A DNA stretch of 11,555 bases, taken from NCBI GenBank assembly GCA_023247595.1, contig JAHFGF010000037.1, positions 1 to 11,555 of the forward strand, given 5' to 3'. The DNA is from Candidatus Omnitrophota bacterium. Its GTDB lineage: Bacteria > Omnitrophota > Koll11 > Zapsychrales > Fredricksoniimonadaceae. Positions 1 through 6,114 of this stretch are shown piece after piece. Below the pieces are notes generated by a model, which made no database searches, was not told the DNA's origin, and saw only the letters and a list, made by a program, of their open reading frames with translations. The translations under genes were made by a program, and so were the position numbers. The first letter of the stretch is position 1. Each line of letters starts with the position of its first letter.

Positions 1-243
1 GCCAAGACTTCCGCGAAAGTGACCGAGATGTTTGATGGGGAATCCGCTAAAGAATATTTGCTCATTAACGGCAATTTGAAAGTAACGCCGAATCATCGTT
101 TTTATAGTCAGGGGAAATGGATTGAAATTGGGAAATTGAAAGAAGGCGATCTGCTTTTGGATGGTCAGTTGTATTACAAATTACTCATTAGATTGAGTAA
201 TTTGTTGACAGCGTTGAGCGACCGGGGGAATATATCGGCATGA
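1..243 (+). CDS. C-terminal part of a Hint (intein/hedgehog-type) domain protein, 5' end outside window
   Basis: The frame is open from base 1 to a TGA at 241-243, so the gene starts upstream. The translation shows the late part of a Hint fold: a strand, then VTPNH (nt 82-96, the TxxH block B motif of inteins and Hint domains), then GKWIEIGKLKEGDLLL, matching the common W-x-x-x-x-x-L-x-x-G-D pattern. Hint domains catalyse self-cleavage or splicing, often in polymorphic toxins and secreted proteins. The catalytic N-terminal Cys/Ser would lie upstream and cannot be seen. Recognisable similarity ends near nt 175, where a perfect palindrome begins. The last 20 or so residues look unrelated, and the C-terminal Hint block is absent. 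The stop overlaps the ATG at 240 (ATGA). The gene is probably truncated at its 3' end. The Hint call is fairly sure; the parent protein is unknown. Confidence 0.6.
   Translation, partial: AKTSAKVTEMFDGESAKEYLLINGNLKVTPNHRFYSQGKWIEIGKLKEGDLLLDGQLYYKLLIRLSNLLTALSDRGNISA
176..205. repeat. Perfect 12-bp inverted repeat with 6-nt spacer upstream of the ATPase gene
   Basis: The left arm ACAAATTACTCA (176-187) and right arm TGAGTAATTTGT (194-205) are exact reverse complements around TTAGAT. The palindrome sits where Hint similarity ends and abuts a candidate TTGACA -35 element at 205-210. It has no T-run and does not look like a terminator. It could be an operator for a dimeric regulator, or the end of an inserted module. 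No second copy was seen in the window. Confidence 0.7.
205..233 (+). promoter_or_regulatory. Possible sigma70-type promoter for the AAA_14/DUF4143 ATPase
   Basis: TTGACA (205-210) is a perfect -35 match. With a 17-nt spacer the -10 would be GAATAT (228-233), a weak match. The start site would fall close to the ATG at 240, implying a leaderless or very short leader. The palindrome at 176-205 touches the -35, so a bound protein could control it. Confidence 0.35.
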
Positions 244-308
244 AAAATTTTATTCGACAAGATCTGTATGACAGCCTTTGGAATAATTTGCAGGGGTGCC
301 GAATTTGA
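240..308 (+). other. Out-of-frame N-terminus of the ATPase
   Basis: A short frame from ATG 240 to TGA 306-308 encodes a peptide of the amphipathic kind that precedes the P-loop in AAA_14 ATPases (R-x-D-L-Y-D-S-L-W). It leaves the ATPase frame at the GGGG run. Its ATG overlaps the upstream Hint stop as ATGA, which allows translational coupling. Confidence 0.55.
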
Positions 309-1468
309 TTCAGGCAGTGGTTGGGCCGCGTCAAGTTGGTAAAACAACATTGGCTTTGCAGATTTTTGATCATTGGAGCGGCGTTAAGATATTTGAGAGC
401 GCAGATTCTCCCGATTCGCCTTCTTCTGATTGGATCCGTGTCAAGTGGGAGAAAGCCAGAGAGGACTTAGCTGGAAAGAAAAGGCCGGGACTGTTGATTC
501 TTGATGAGATACAGAAGATCCCTCGATGGAGTGAAGCGGTTAAGGCTTTGTATGATGAAGATAGGCGAAAAAATATTGCGTTGCGTGTAATCCTGTTGGG
601 ATCATCGGCGTTGTTAGTTCAAAAAGGGTTGACGGAAAGTTTGGCGGGAAGGTTTGAGCTGCATAGACATTTTCAGTGGTCTTATGGAGAATGCCGGCAG
701 TATTTTAAGATTGATCTCGATGAATATTTGTATTTTGGGGGATATCCTGGCGCGCTGGCTATGTATCAGGATGAGACGCGTTGGAGGAATTTCTTCCGTG
801 GTTCATTGATAGAAACAGTCCTGTCTAAAGATGTATTATTAATGGCGACAGTCACTAAACCGGCATTATTACGACAAACTTTTGGTTTGGCCGCGGCATC
901 GCCGGCACAGATTCTCAGCTATCAAAAAATGATGGGGTCTTTGCAGGATGCCGGAAACACGACAACCATTGCGACTTATCTTGGACTTTTATCTAAGGCT
1001 TTCTTGATGGTCAATCTCGAAAGGCTTTCCGGATCAATGATTCGCCAGCGGGGTTCCATTCCAAAAATTGTTATTTTGGATAATGGCATTATATCAGCGA
1101 TGTCGGGATTAGATTTTAAGTCAGCCAAAAAGGACACGATTCATTGGGGAAGATGCGTTGAGAATGTCGTCGGAGCGCGTTTATATTATCTTGCGGAACA
1201 GGTTGGCGGTCAGGTCTTTTATTGGAGGGAACGTCAGCATGAGATGGATTATGCGCTTAAAGTGGGGAAGGAGACCATTGGAATTGAAGTGAAAACTAAT
1301 GCGGAAAAGGTTCCGGCGTCTTTTAGTGAGTTTGAACGCAGGTTCAAGCCTCAGAAAGTAATGACTATTTGTTATCGTCAAGGATCTCGGGAAATAGATA
1401 GAAGCAGATGGATAGGGTTAGAGGAGTTTTTAATGGATCCTTATGTTGTTCTAAAAAGAGGCGAGTAA
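296..1468 (+). CDS. AAA+ ATPase of the AAA_14/DUF4143 family (apparent 5' frameshift)
   Basis: The 390-residue product has P-loop GPRQVGKTT at 10-18, Walker B LLILDEIQ at 66-73 and a sensor-like LLGSSALLV near 100. A C-terminal DUF4143 region ends in a PD-(D/E)xK-like pattern (EMDYAL, then IGIEVKT). These ATPases occur widely in bacteria and archaea and are often multicopy. Their role is poorly defined. The uninterrupted frame can only begin at GTG 296, directly before the P-loop. The expected N-terminus is encoded in another frame from ATG 240 (MKNFIRQDLYDSLWNNLQG). One more G in the GGGG run at 293-296 would join the two into a normal-looking 409-residue protein. So this is a mutated gene, a sequence error or a recoding site. 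GGGGG at 224-228 lies 11 nt before ATG 240, rather far for an SD. The family call is firm; whether the gene works is open. Confidence 0.85.
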   Translation: MPNLIQAVVGPRQVGKTTLALQIFDHWSGVKIFESADSPDSPSSDWIRVKWEKAREDLAGKKRPGLLILDEIQKIPRWSEAVKALYDEDRRKNIALRVILLGSSALLVQKGLTESLAGRFELHRHFQWSYGECRQYFKIDLDEYLYFGGYPGALAMYQDETRWRNFFRGSLIETVLSKDVLLMATVTKPALLRQTFGLAAASPAQILSYQKMMGSLQDAGNTTTIATYLGLLSKAFLMVNLERLSGSMIRQRGSIPKIVILDNGIISAMSGLDFKSAKKDTIHWGRCVENVVGARLYYLAEQVGGQVFYWRERQHEMDYALKVGKETIGIEVKTNAEKVPASFSEFERRFKPQKVMTICYRQGSREIDRSRWIGLEEFLMDPYVVLKRGE

Positions 1469-1620
1469 AAAGGTTCAAACTTTCTTCCCTGGCCTGTCGG
1501 CCAGCGACCCTTATTTGAAAATCCGTCGGCCTTCGGAACGAACAGAAAAATTCTCTGCATATGGAAATTCCTCTAAGCGTTCAAGAATTTTATAAAACCA
1601 GTAAAGATTATTGTCACAGC

Positions 1621-1776
1621 TGTCCGGTAAAAAAATAGTTGCCGTCGATAATTGTGTACATTTAGAGCTTATGTCCATAGGTGTCATTACGAGCCCGTAG
1701 GGCGAAGTAATCTTATAAGGATTGCTTCGGGACTCGCAATGACGATAGCCACAATAATTACAAATTTTACCGGACA
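1621..1776. repeat. Possible MITE-like element with 12-bp perfect terminal inverted repeats
   Basis: TGTCCGGTAAAA (1621-1632) and TTTTACCGGACA (1765-1776) are exact reverse complements 132 bp apart. Outward, CACAGC and CGTGTG extend the match to 16 of 18 bases. TG...CA ends are common for transposons. No transposase frame lies inside and no clear target duplication was seen by eye. A GTCATT palindromic repeat lies inside. Confidence 0.4.
1683..1743. repeat. GTCATTGCGAG-type palindromic intergenic repeat, copy 1
   Basis: The ends GTCATTACGAG (1683-1693) and CTCGCAATGAC (1733-1743) pair with one mismatch. The inner arms CGAAGTAATCTT and AGGATTGCTTCG pair at 10 of 12 positions around TATA. The ends and inner arms match the element at 5398-5481, so this is a dispersed repeat family. 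Transcribed, it would form a long hairpin. Confidence 0.75.
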
Positions 1777-1816
1777 CGTGTGGATCCTTCGATTCGCTTC
1801 TCTCAGGATTCCCTGT

Positions 1817-1838
1817 GCCTGTCCTGTGCAGGACAGGC
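1817..1838. repeat. Short perfect palindrome
   Basis: GCCTGTCCTG (1817-1826) and CAGGACAGGC (1829-1838) are exact reverse complements, two bases apart. No T-run follows, so it is unlikely to be an intrinsic terminator. It lies in the gene-poor stretch among other hairpins. Confidence 0.55.
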
Positions 1839-1966
1839 CGCCTCACGGGCGAAAAAAATTGGTGCCATGGGCATGCCCGTGGAGATCCATAAAATATAAC
1901 GAGTAATTGAAGCATTTCGTGTTCTGAAGTTTGAGGAGTGTCCATTTCGGAACCCCATAAAAGTTT

Positions 1967-1985
1967 TCCAACCCTGCGGGTTGGA
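1967..1985. repeat. Short hairpin TCCAACCC/GGGTTGGA
   Basis: Eight bases pair around a TGC loop. The sequence resembles short palindromic intergenic repeats seen in many bacteria. No second copy was found here. It is followed by GG, not a T-run. Confidence 0.4.
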
Positions 1986-2120
1986 GGTTAATAACGCATA
2001 TTGCGCGGTTTTTCGTAAGTTCGAATTGGCACCAATTGTGGAAGCCTCTCGTCAAACAGTAAGGCTTTACCTTTGGCAAAGCCGGATTTCAGGCATGTTG
2101 TATGTCCCGCCAAAATACCC

Positions 2121-2149
2121 TTGACCGTGATACAAAAGTTCGCTATAAA
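2121..2149 (+). promoter_or_regulatory. Sigma70-type promoter of the tRNA-Thr gene
   Basis: TTGACC (2121-2126), a 17-nt spacer and TATAAA (2144-2149) each match the consensus at five of six positions. Transcription would start near 2156, about 58 nt before the mature tRNA. The intervening leader holds CCCGTC (2160-2165) and GACGGG (2179-2184), which can pair and may be removed during processing. Confidence 0.65.
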
Positions 2150-2213
2150 AGACGCTTAACCCGTCAAACATTTGATTGGACGGGCTTTGGTTAATTGCGC
2201 GTTAAAATTTTGT

Positions 2214-2286
2214 GCTGACGTAGCTCAGTTGGTAGAGCAGCTGATTCGTAATCAGCAGGCCGGAGGTTCAAATCCTCTCGTCGGCT
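2214..2286 (+). tRNA. tRNA-Thr, anticodon CGU (reads ACG)
   Basis: The full cloverleaf is present. The acceptor GCTGACG pairs with CGTCGGC with one G-U. The D arm is GCTC/GAGC. The anticodon stem GCTGA/TCAGC closes loop TTCGTAA with CGT at 2247-2249. The T arm is GGAGG/CCTCT around TTCAAAT. The anticodon specifies threonine, and the body resembles E. coli tRNA-Thr(CGU). The CCA end is not encoded: the discriminator position is T2286, followed by more T, so CCA must be added enzymatically. Confidence 0.93.
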
Positions 2287-2290
2287 TTTT
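2286..2290 (+). terminator. T-run at the 3' end of the tRNA
   Basis: Five T directly follow the paired acceptor stem, with more T-rich sequence at 2294-2297. The tRNA's own acceptor or T stem could act as the terminator hairpin. This is a weak call based on position and T content. Confidence 0.3.
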
Positions 2291-2491
2291 AAATTTTCCC
2301 ATCTTTGAAAAAAATAATCACAGCGCGTTGGGTGTGAAACAATCTCAAGCCAACAATCTATGAGGCCTTCCTAAATAAATTTCGTAAGTCTTAAGCCAAA
2401 TTACTAGAGAATCAACTACTCAAAACTTTCCTGATCAAGTACTATTTTCGTAGGAGAATTAGACATACGGCATGACTATGAGGGAGAAGAT

Positions 2492-4033
2492 TTGTCCGCC
2501 ATGGATTTTTTAAACCGAATGATGCGCCATCCGTTGCCTGTTGTCGCGCTATACGCCGTGCTTGTGCTGGCGGCTTATTCCTTTATGCTGCGCGCGCCGT
2601 TTCGCAGTATGGATGATGCCACAACTATAGTCGAGAATCAGGACATCCGCGGTTTTCAAAACCTTCCCAAAGTATTTACAGGTTCTTTTTTTGGTGACCG
2701 TTCGTATTACCGGCCGCTGGTGACCGCCAGTTATATGGCGGAATATGCCTTCTTTAAATTAGACGCGTTCTGGTTTAATCTGGACAATGTCATCCTGCAC
2801 ATTTTAAACAGTCTTTGCGTGTTTGCCCTTATCCGCCGTTTATTTAATTGCCGCAACACTGCTTTTTGGGCGGCCTTGCTTTTTGCCGTGCATCCGGTTC
2901 AGTGGGAGGCGGTGTCCAACATTTCGGGACGGGCGATTTTATTAAGCGCGCTGTTTGTTTTCTCGTCTATGATTTTGTTTTTAGATTTTTACAAAAGCCG
3001 CCAAAGAATTTTTCTAGTAGGATCGCTGGTCAGTTTTATTCTGGCCATGTTTTCAAAAGAATCCTCGGCGGTCCTTCCCGTTGTTTTAACTTTGTATATA
3101 TTTTTTAATCGCGAAGAAAAAAGCGCAAACCCACGGCCGTGGTTTTCTTTGGCGCCGTTTTTTTTGCTTGTGGCGGGGTTTTTATCCCTGCGTCAGCAGT
3201 TGGGGATTACCCAGCTTTTTGCCTGGGGGTCAGGGGACGCGTTAACGCTTGGGTTTTTAAGTTTTGCCAGGGGATGCATCACTTTTTTACGGCTGTTTGT
3301 TTTTCCGGTGGACTTGTATTTTGACCGCTCGCGCGCGGTCTTTTTAAATTTCAGCCAGCCGGAGCTCATCTTGACGGTAATCTTTTGGATTTCGGTTTTG
3401 TGGATGATATGGCATAATCGTCATGCGGCGGGAGGAACGATTTTATTTCTCATCGCGTGGTTTTTGATTGATTTCGCCCCGGTGTCGCAGATTGTTACTT
3501 CGTTGGGCGTGCAGCCCGGTTATATTTCGTTGGCAGAACATTTTTTGTATGTTCCGTCGGTGGCGATGCTGACCCTTCTGGTCGTCGGTGTCAGGCATTT
3601 GTGGCAAATGAACAAGGATAAGAAATGGTGTTCTCCTCCGGTTGCGGGTATGGCGGTCGCGGGCGTTATAATTTTCTTTTATTTGACCACGATCCAGCAG
3701 GCGGTTTATGCCGGCAATGAATTGTCCATGCTCAAACGTTCGATCGCGATGCAGCCGAATAATTCCAGAGTGCAATATTCGCTTGGGATGAATTATGTCC
3801 GCCGCGGTTTGTTTCAGCCGGCGGAACATCATTTCCGGACAGCGACGGCCGTTGACCCGTGGAATATCCGCGCGCGAATCGCGCTGGGAAAAGTTTTATG
3901 CGATCAGGGAAGATTTGAAGAAGGGATTGCCGTTTACCGTTCCGTCACAAATCCCGGGCCGTTTGCGGAAATCTTACAGGAAAATTTAAAACTGTCTCTT
4001 AAGATCTTGGACTCTCAAAAGAGACCTCATTAA
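2492..4033 (+). CDS. Multipass GT-C family glycosyltransferase-like membrane protein with C-terminal TPRs (TMTC-like)
   Basis: The 513-residue protein has about nine or ten hydrophobic segments (for example 16-34, 99-116, 123-135, 147-166, 173-188, 192-205, 219-233, 291-307, 315-330, 355-368, 385-402). The first luminal-type loop carries an acidic pair (D41 D42) and a YRPL motif (73-76), followed by FAVHPVQWEAV (131-141), SGRAILL (145-151) and AEHFLYVPSV (348-357). Together these resemble eukaryotic TMTC/PMT proteins and bacterial relatives, which use polyprenyl-phosphate sugars outside the membrane. Two TPR units follow at about 424-490. I start at TTG 2492 because AGGGAG (2481-2486) lies 5 nt before it; from ATG 2501 the gap would be 14 nt. 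The MFS gene begins 16 nt after its stop, suggesting an operon. Donor and acceptor cannot be deduced. Confidence 0.75.
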   Translation: MSAMDFLNRMMRHPLPVVALYAVLVLAAYSFMLRAPFRSMDDATTIVENQDIRGFQNLPKVFTGSFFGDRSYYRPLVTASYMAEYAFFKLDAFWFNLDNVILHILNSLCVFALIRRLFNCRNTAFWAALLFAVHPVQWEAVSNISGRAILLSALFVFSSMILFLDFYKSRQRIFLVGSLVSFILAMFSKESSAVLPVVLTLYIFFNREEKSANPRPWFSLAPFFLLVAGFLSLRQQLGITQLFAWGSGDALTLGFLSFARGCITFLRLFVFPVDLYFDRSRAVFLNFSQPELILTVIFWISVLWMIWHNRHAAGGTILFLIAWFLIDFAPVSQIVTSLGVQPGYISLAEHFLYVPSVAMLTLLVVGVRHLWQMNKDKKWCSPPVAGMAVAGVIIFFYLTTIQQAVYAGNELSMLKRSIAMQPNNSRVQYSLGMNYVRRGLFQPAEHHFRTATAVDPWNIRARIALGKVLCDQGRFEEGIAVYRSVTNPGPFAEILQENLKLSLKILDSQKRPH

Positions 4034-4049
4034 AAATTTAAAATCAGAT

Positions 4050-5309
4050 ATGCTTAGTTTCCTATCACGTAATCGCGGGTTTATCCGTTTCTGGCTGGCA
4101 CAGCTTGTCTCCCAATTTGGGGATCGTGTCAACCAGATGGCCTTGGTCGGCCTTGTGGCGGTTAAACATCCGGGGTCTCCGGTGGAATTGGCCAAGCTGT
4201 TGACTTTTACCATCATCCCGGTTTTTGTCGTCGGGCCGATTGCCGGCGTCTATGTGGACCGCTGGGACAGAAGGACAACCTTGTGCGTCTGTGATTTTAT
4301 CCGCGGAGCCATTGTGCTGTGCATTGCGTTGTTCTTAATTGATATGCGCTCCATGCTTCCGGTTTATGCCGCGGTCTTTTTGGTTTTTTGCCTCAGCCGT
4401 TTTTATGTTCCGGCCAAGATGTCGTTTATTCCTGACATTGTTCACGAGGGCGATCTGCATGTGGCCAATTCGTTAGTTTCGGTGACAGGCATGATTGCCT
4501 TTGTATTGGGCGCGTTATTCGGCGGATTGATTGTGGAATGGCACGGGCCCAAGGGCGGATTTTTATGGGACTCCGCGACATTTTTTGTTTCCGGGCTCAT
4601 CGTTTTTTCCATCACAAGGTTAAAGGGCGTGCGTTTAAGCAGGACCGGCATGTTATCAACCGGCAAAGAAATGTTTACGGCAATCAAAAAGTCTGTCTTC
4701 GTCGAGGTTAAAGAGGGGATTGATTACATTGTCAGCCAGAAAGATATTCTGTTCATTGTTTATATCATGACCATTTTATTTATGGCGGCCGGCTCCATTT
4801 ATGTGGTCATCATTGTTTTCGTCCAGGAAACTTTTAAAACGGTTACCAAAGACCTGGGATATCTGGCGGTCGCCCTCGGCGTGGGTTTGTTTTTGGGAAG
4901 CGTGGCCTACGCGCAGTGGGGGAAAAAGGTTTCGCGGTTTCAGTCGATTTTTTTCTGCCTGATTTTAGGCGGTATCATGATGGCGGTCTTCGCTTTTGTT
5001 GTGGCCACTTCCCAGAACCGCTGGGTGGGGATGGCGCTGGCGGGGATTTTAGGTTTTGTCGTCGGACCCATTGTGATTGCCTCCAACACGATTGTGCATT
5101 TCGTCTGTTCAGCGGAAATGCGCGGGAAAGTTTTTGCCAGCCTTGAAGTGGTCATGCACCTGGCGTTTTTGCTTGCGATGTTTTCCAGCTCCTTTTTATC
5201 GCGTCATGTGGGGCGGATGTGGATCTTAATCGGCGTTGGCATTGTCTTTTGTATCGTCGGGTTAATTGGATTAATCAAATATAAGGATGTTAAGGATATC
5301 AACCAGTAA
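4050..5309 (+). CDS. MFS transporter, DHA3/MFS_3-like exporter
   Basis: The 419-residue protein has about twelve hydrophobic segments, the usual size for the superfamily. The start FIRFWLAQLVSQFGDRVNQMA is typical of the DHA3/MFS_3 group (macrolide and siderophore exporters such as EntS). MFS motif A appears as GVYVDRWDRR (66-75) in the loop after the second helix. ANSLVSVTGMIAFVLGALFGG-like glycine-rich sequence follows at 139-159. A hydrophilic central loop (about 190-229) separates the two halves. Such proteins use the proton gradient to export small molecules; the substrate is unknown. There is no SD before ATG 4050, and the gene follows the GT-C gene after 16 nt, so it may rely on translational coupling. 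A hairpin at 5337-5360 lies downstream. Confidence 0.82.
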   Translation: MLSFLSRNRGFIRFWLAQLVSQFGDRVNQMALVGLVAVKHPGSPVELAKLLTFTIIPVFVVGPIAGVYVDRWDRRTTLCVCDFIRGAIVLCIALFLIDMRSMLPVYAAVFLVFCLSRFYVPAKMSFIPDIVHEGDLHVANSLVSVTGMIAFVLGALFGGLIVEWHGPKGGFLWDSATFFVSGLIVFSITRLKGVRLSRTGMLSTGKEMFTAIKKSVFVEVKEGIDYIVSQKDILFIVYIMTILFMAAGSIYVVIIVFVQETFKTVTKDLGYLAVALGVGLFLGSVAYAQWGKKVSRFQSIFFCLILGGIMMAVFAFVVATSQNRWVGMALAGILGFVVGPIVIASNTIVHFVCSAEMRGKVFASLEVVMHLAFLLAMFSSSFLSRHVGRMWILIGVGIVFCIVGLIGLIKYKDVKDINQ

Positions 5310-5336
5310 CCTATGTTTAACTGTATAAGGCGATGG

Positions 5337-5360
5337 ATACTTGTTTAAACAAACGAGTAT
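5337..5360 (+). terminator. Hairpin after the MFS gene, possible weak terminator
   Basis: ATACTTGTTT (5337-5346) pairs with AAACGAGTAT-side bases (5351-5360) over ten positions with one G-T, around an AAAC loop. T-rich but interrupted sequence follows (TTATTGATGG). It lies 28 nt after the MFS stop. The lack of a clean T-run makes it weak. Confidence 0.4.
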
Positions 5361-5363
5361 TTA

Positions 5364-5391
5364 TTGATGGTCTTCTTATTTAAGACATAAA
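5364..5391 (+). promoter_or_regulatory. Possible promoter of purN
   Basis: TTGATG (5364-5369), a 16-nt spacer and CATAAA (5386-5391) each match the consensus at four of six positions. The start site would fall near 5398, the first base of the palindromic repeat, placing the whole repeat in the purN leader. Confidence 0.3.
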
Positions 5392-5397
5392 TTCTTT

Positions 5398-5481
5398 GTC
5401 ATTGCGAGCCGAACGGTTTTTGTGAGGCGAAGCAATCTTATTCGCGTATTAGATTGCTTCGGCCTGCGGCCTCGCAATGAC
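5398..5481. repeat. GTCATTGCGAG-type palindromic intergenic repeat, copy 2
   Basis: The perfect 11-bp ends GTCATTGCGAG (5398-5408) and CTCGCAATGAC (5471-5481) enclose a second perfect 11-bp pair, CGAAGCAATCT (5428-5438) and AGATTGCTTCG (5451-5461). The ends match copy 1 at 1683-1743, while the segment between outer and inner arms differs in length. It ends 18 nt before the purN SD. Non-autonomous repeats of this look are known between genes in many bacteria. Confidence 0.8.
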
Positions 5482-5509
5482 GGTAATTTAGACGGCAATG
5501 GAGGCGATT

Positions 5510-6109
5510 ATGAATTTTGCGGTTTTAGCGTCCGGCAACGGAAGCAATGTGCAGGCAATCATCAAGGCGGTCAAGTCAAAGGCCATCAAGGCCAAGCTGG
5601 CTGTTGTGATTTCAGATAAGCAGGACGCGTATGCCCTTGTTCGCGCGCGCAAGGCCGGAGTTCCGGCGGTGTTTATTAATCCCAAAGATTTCTCAGACCG
5701 CGTGTCGTTTGACCGCGCGCTTCTTAAGTGTTTAAAAGAGGCAGAGATTGATTTTGTTGTGCTGGCGGGATTTATGCGGATTTTATCCGCGCCGTTTATT
5801 CAGGCGTTTCCAAATAAGATTTTAAATGTGCATCCGGCGCTGTTGCCCGCGTTTAAAGGCGCGCGCGCCATCCGCGACGCGTTTGATTTAGGCGTCAAGG
5901 TTACCGGTATCACAGTCCATTTTGTCGACGAAGAAATCGATAACGGCGCTGTCATCGCGCAGGAAGCGGTTGACATTAAGCCCAAGGATACGCTCGCGAA
6001 ACTGGAAGAACGGATTCATAAGGCGGAACACCGCATTTATCCAAAGGTGATTGGGCTTTATGCCGCCGGGAAAATTAAAGTCCAGGGACGGACAGTCAAG
6101 ATAGGTTAA
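5510..6109 (+). CDS. purN: Phosphoribosylglycinamide formyltransferase (GAR transformylase)
   Basis: PurN transfers a formyl group from 10-formyltetrahydrofolate to GAR, the third step of de novo purine synthesis, in the cytoplasm. The 199-residue product has the N-terminal phosphate-binding loop VLASGNGSN (5-13), the NVHPALLPAFKG core and HFVDEEIDNGAVIAQ (137-151). Counting from ATG 5510, the catalytic triad falls at N106, H108 and D144, the same numbers as in E. coli PurN. This supports that start, as does GGAGG (5500-5504) five nt before it. An in-frame ATG at 5498 overlaps that SD and is unlikely. No other pur gene is in the window. The stop is only 5 bp from that of the convergent lipoprotein gene. 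Confidence 0.95.
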   Translation: MNFAVLASGNGSNVQAIIKAVKSKAIKAKLAVVISDKQDAYALVRARKAGVPAVFINPKDFSDRVSFDRALLKCLKEAEIDFVVLAGFMRILSAPFIQAFPNKILNVHPALLPAFKGARAIRDAFDLGVKVTGITVHFVDEEIDNGAVIAQEAVDIKPKDTLAKLEERIHKAEHRIYPKVIGLYAAGKIKVQGRTVKIG

Positions 6110-6114
6110 ACGTA

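Larger units (their letters stand above)
1469..2120. other. Gene-poor stretch with several inverted repeats and no convincing gene
   Basis: No frame here looks like a conserved protein on either strand. Short open frames arise by translation through palindromic repeats. The stretch holds an inverted repeat at 1621-1776 with a GTCATT element inside it, and hairpins at 1489-1504 (CTGGCC/GGCCAG), 1817-1838, 1967-1985 and 2063-2083 (GGCTTT/AAAGCC). The minus-strand frame ending at 1511 has about 35 residues of protein-like composition at its C-terminus, perhaps a gene remnant. An unrecognised small RNA cannot be excluded. Confidence 0.5.

Noticed and set aside
1..243. Complete intein
   Set aside because: There is no C-terminal His-Asn block followed by Cys/Ser/Thr, and the N-terminal block is outside the window.
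1489..1504. CTGGCC/GGCCAG hairpin after the ATPase as a terminator
   Set aside because: The stem is good but it is followed by CGACCC and not a T-run.
1652..1906. Plus-strand frame of 84 residues
   Set aside because: It reads through the GTCATT palindrome (CHYEPVGRSNLI pattern), a well-known kind of false protein, with no domain or SD.
1511..1945. Minus-strand frame of 144 residues
   Set aside because: It crosses the same repeat and several hairpins. Only its last 35 or so residues look protein-like, so at most it is a remnant.
1469..2213. CRISPR array in the repeat-rich stretch
   Set aside because: The repeats are inverted hairpins of different sequence, without regularly spaced direct repeats.
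2172..2363. Open frame across the tRNA on the plus strand
   Set aside because: It is a translation through tRNA-Thr; the peptide (VAQLVEQLIRNQQAGGSNP) is the familiar false protein from tRNA genes.
3443..3832. Minus-strand frame inside the GT-C gene
   Set aside because: Antisense shadow of a well-supported membrane protein; its composition is driven by the opposite strand.
6110..6114. Bidirectional terminator between purN and the lipoprotein gene
   Set aside because: Only 5 bp separate the convergent stops, and no hairpin with T-run is evident around them.
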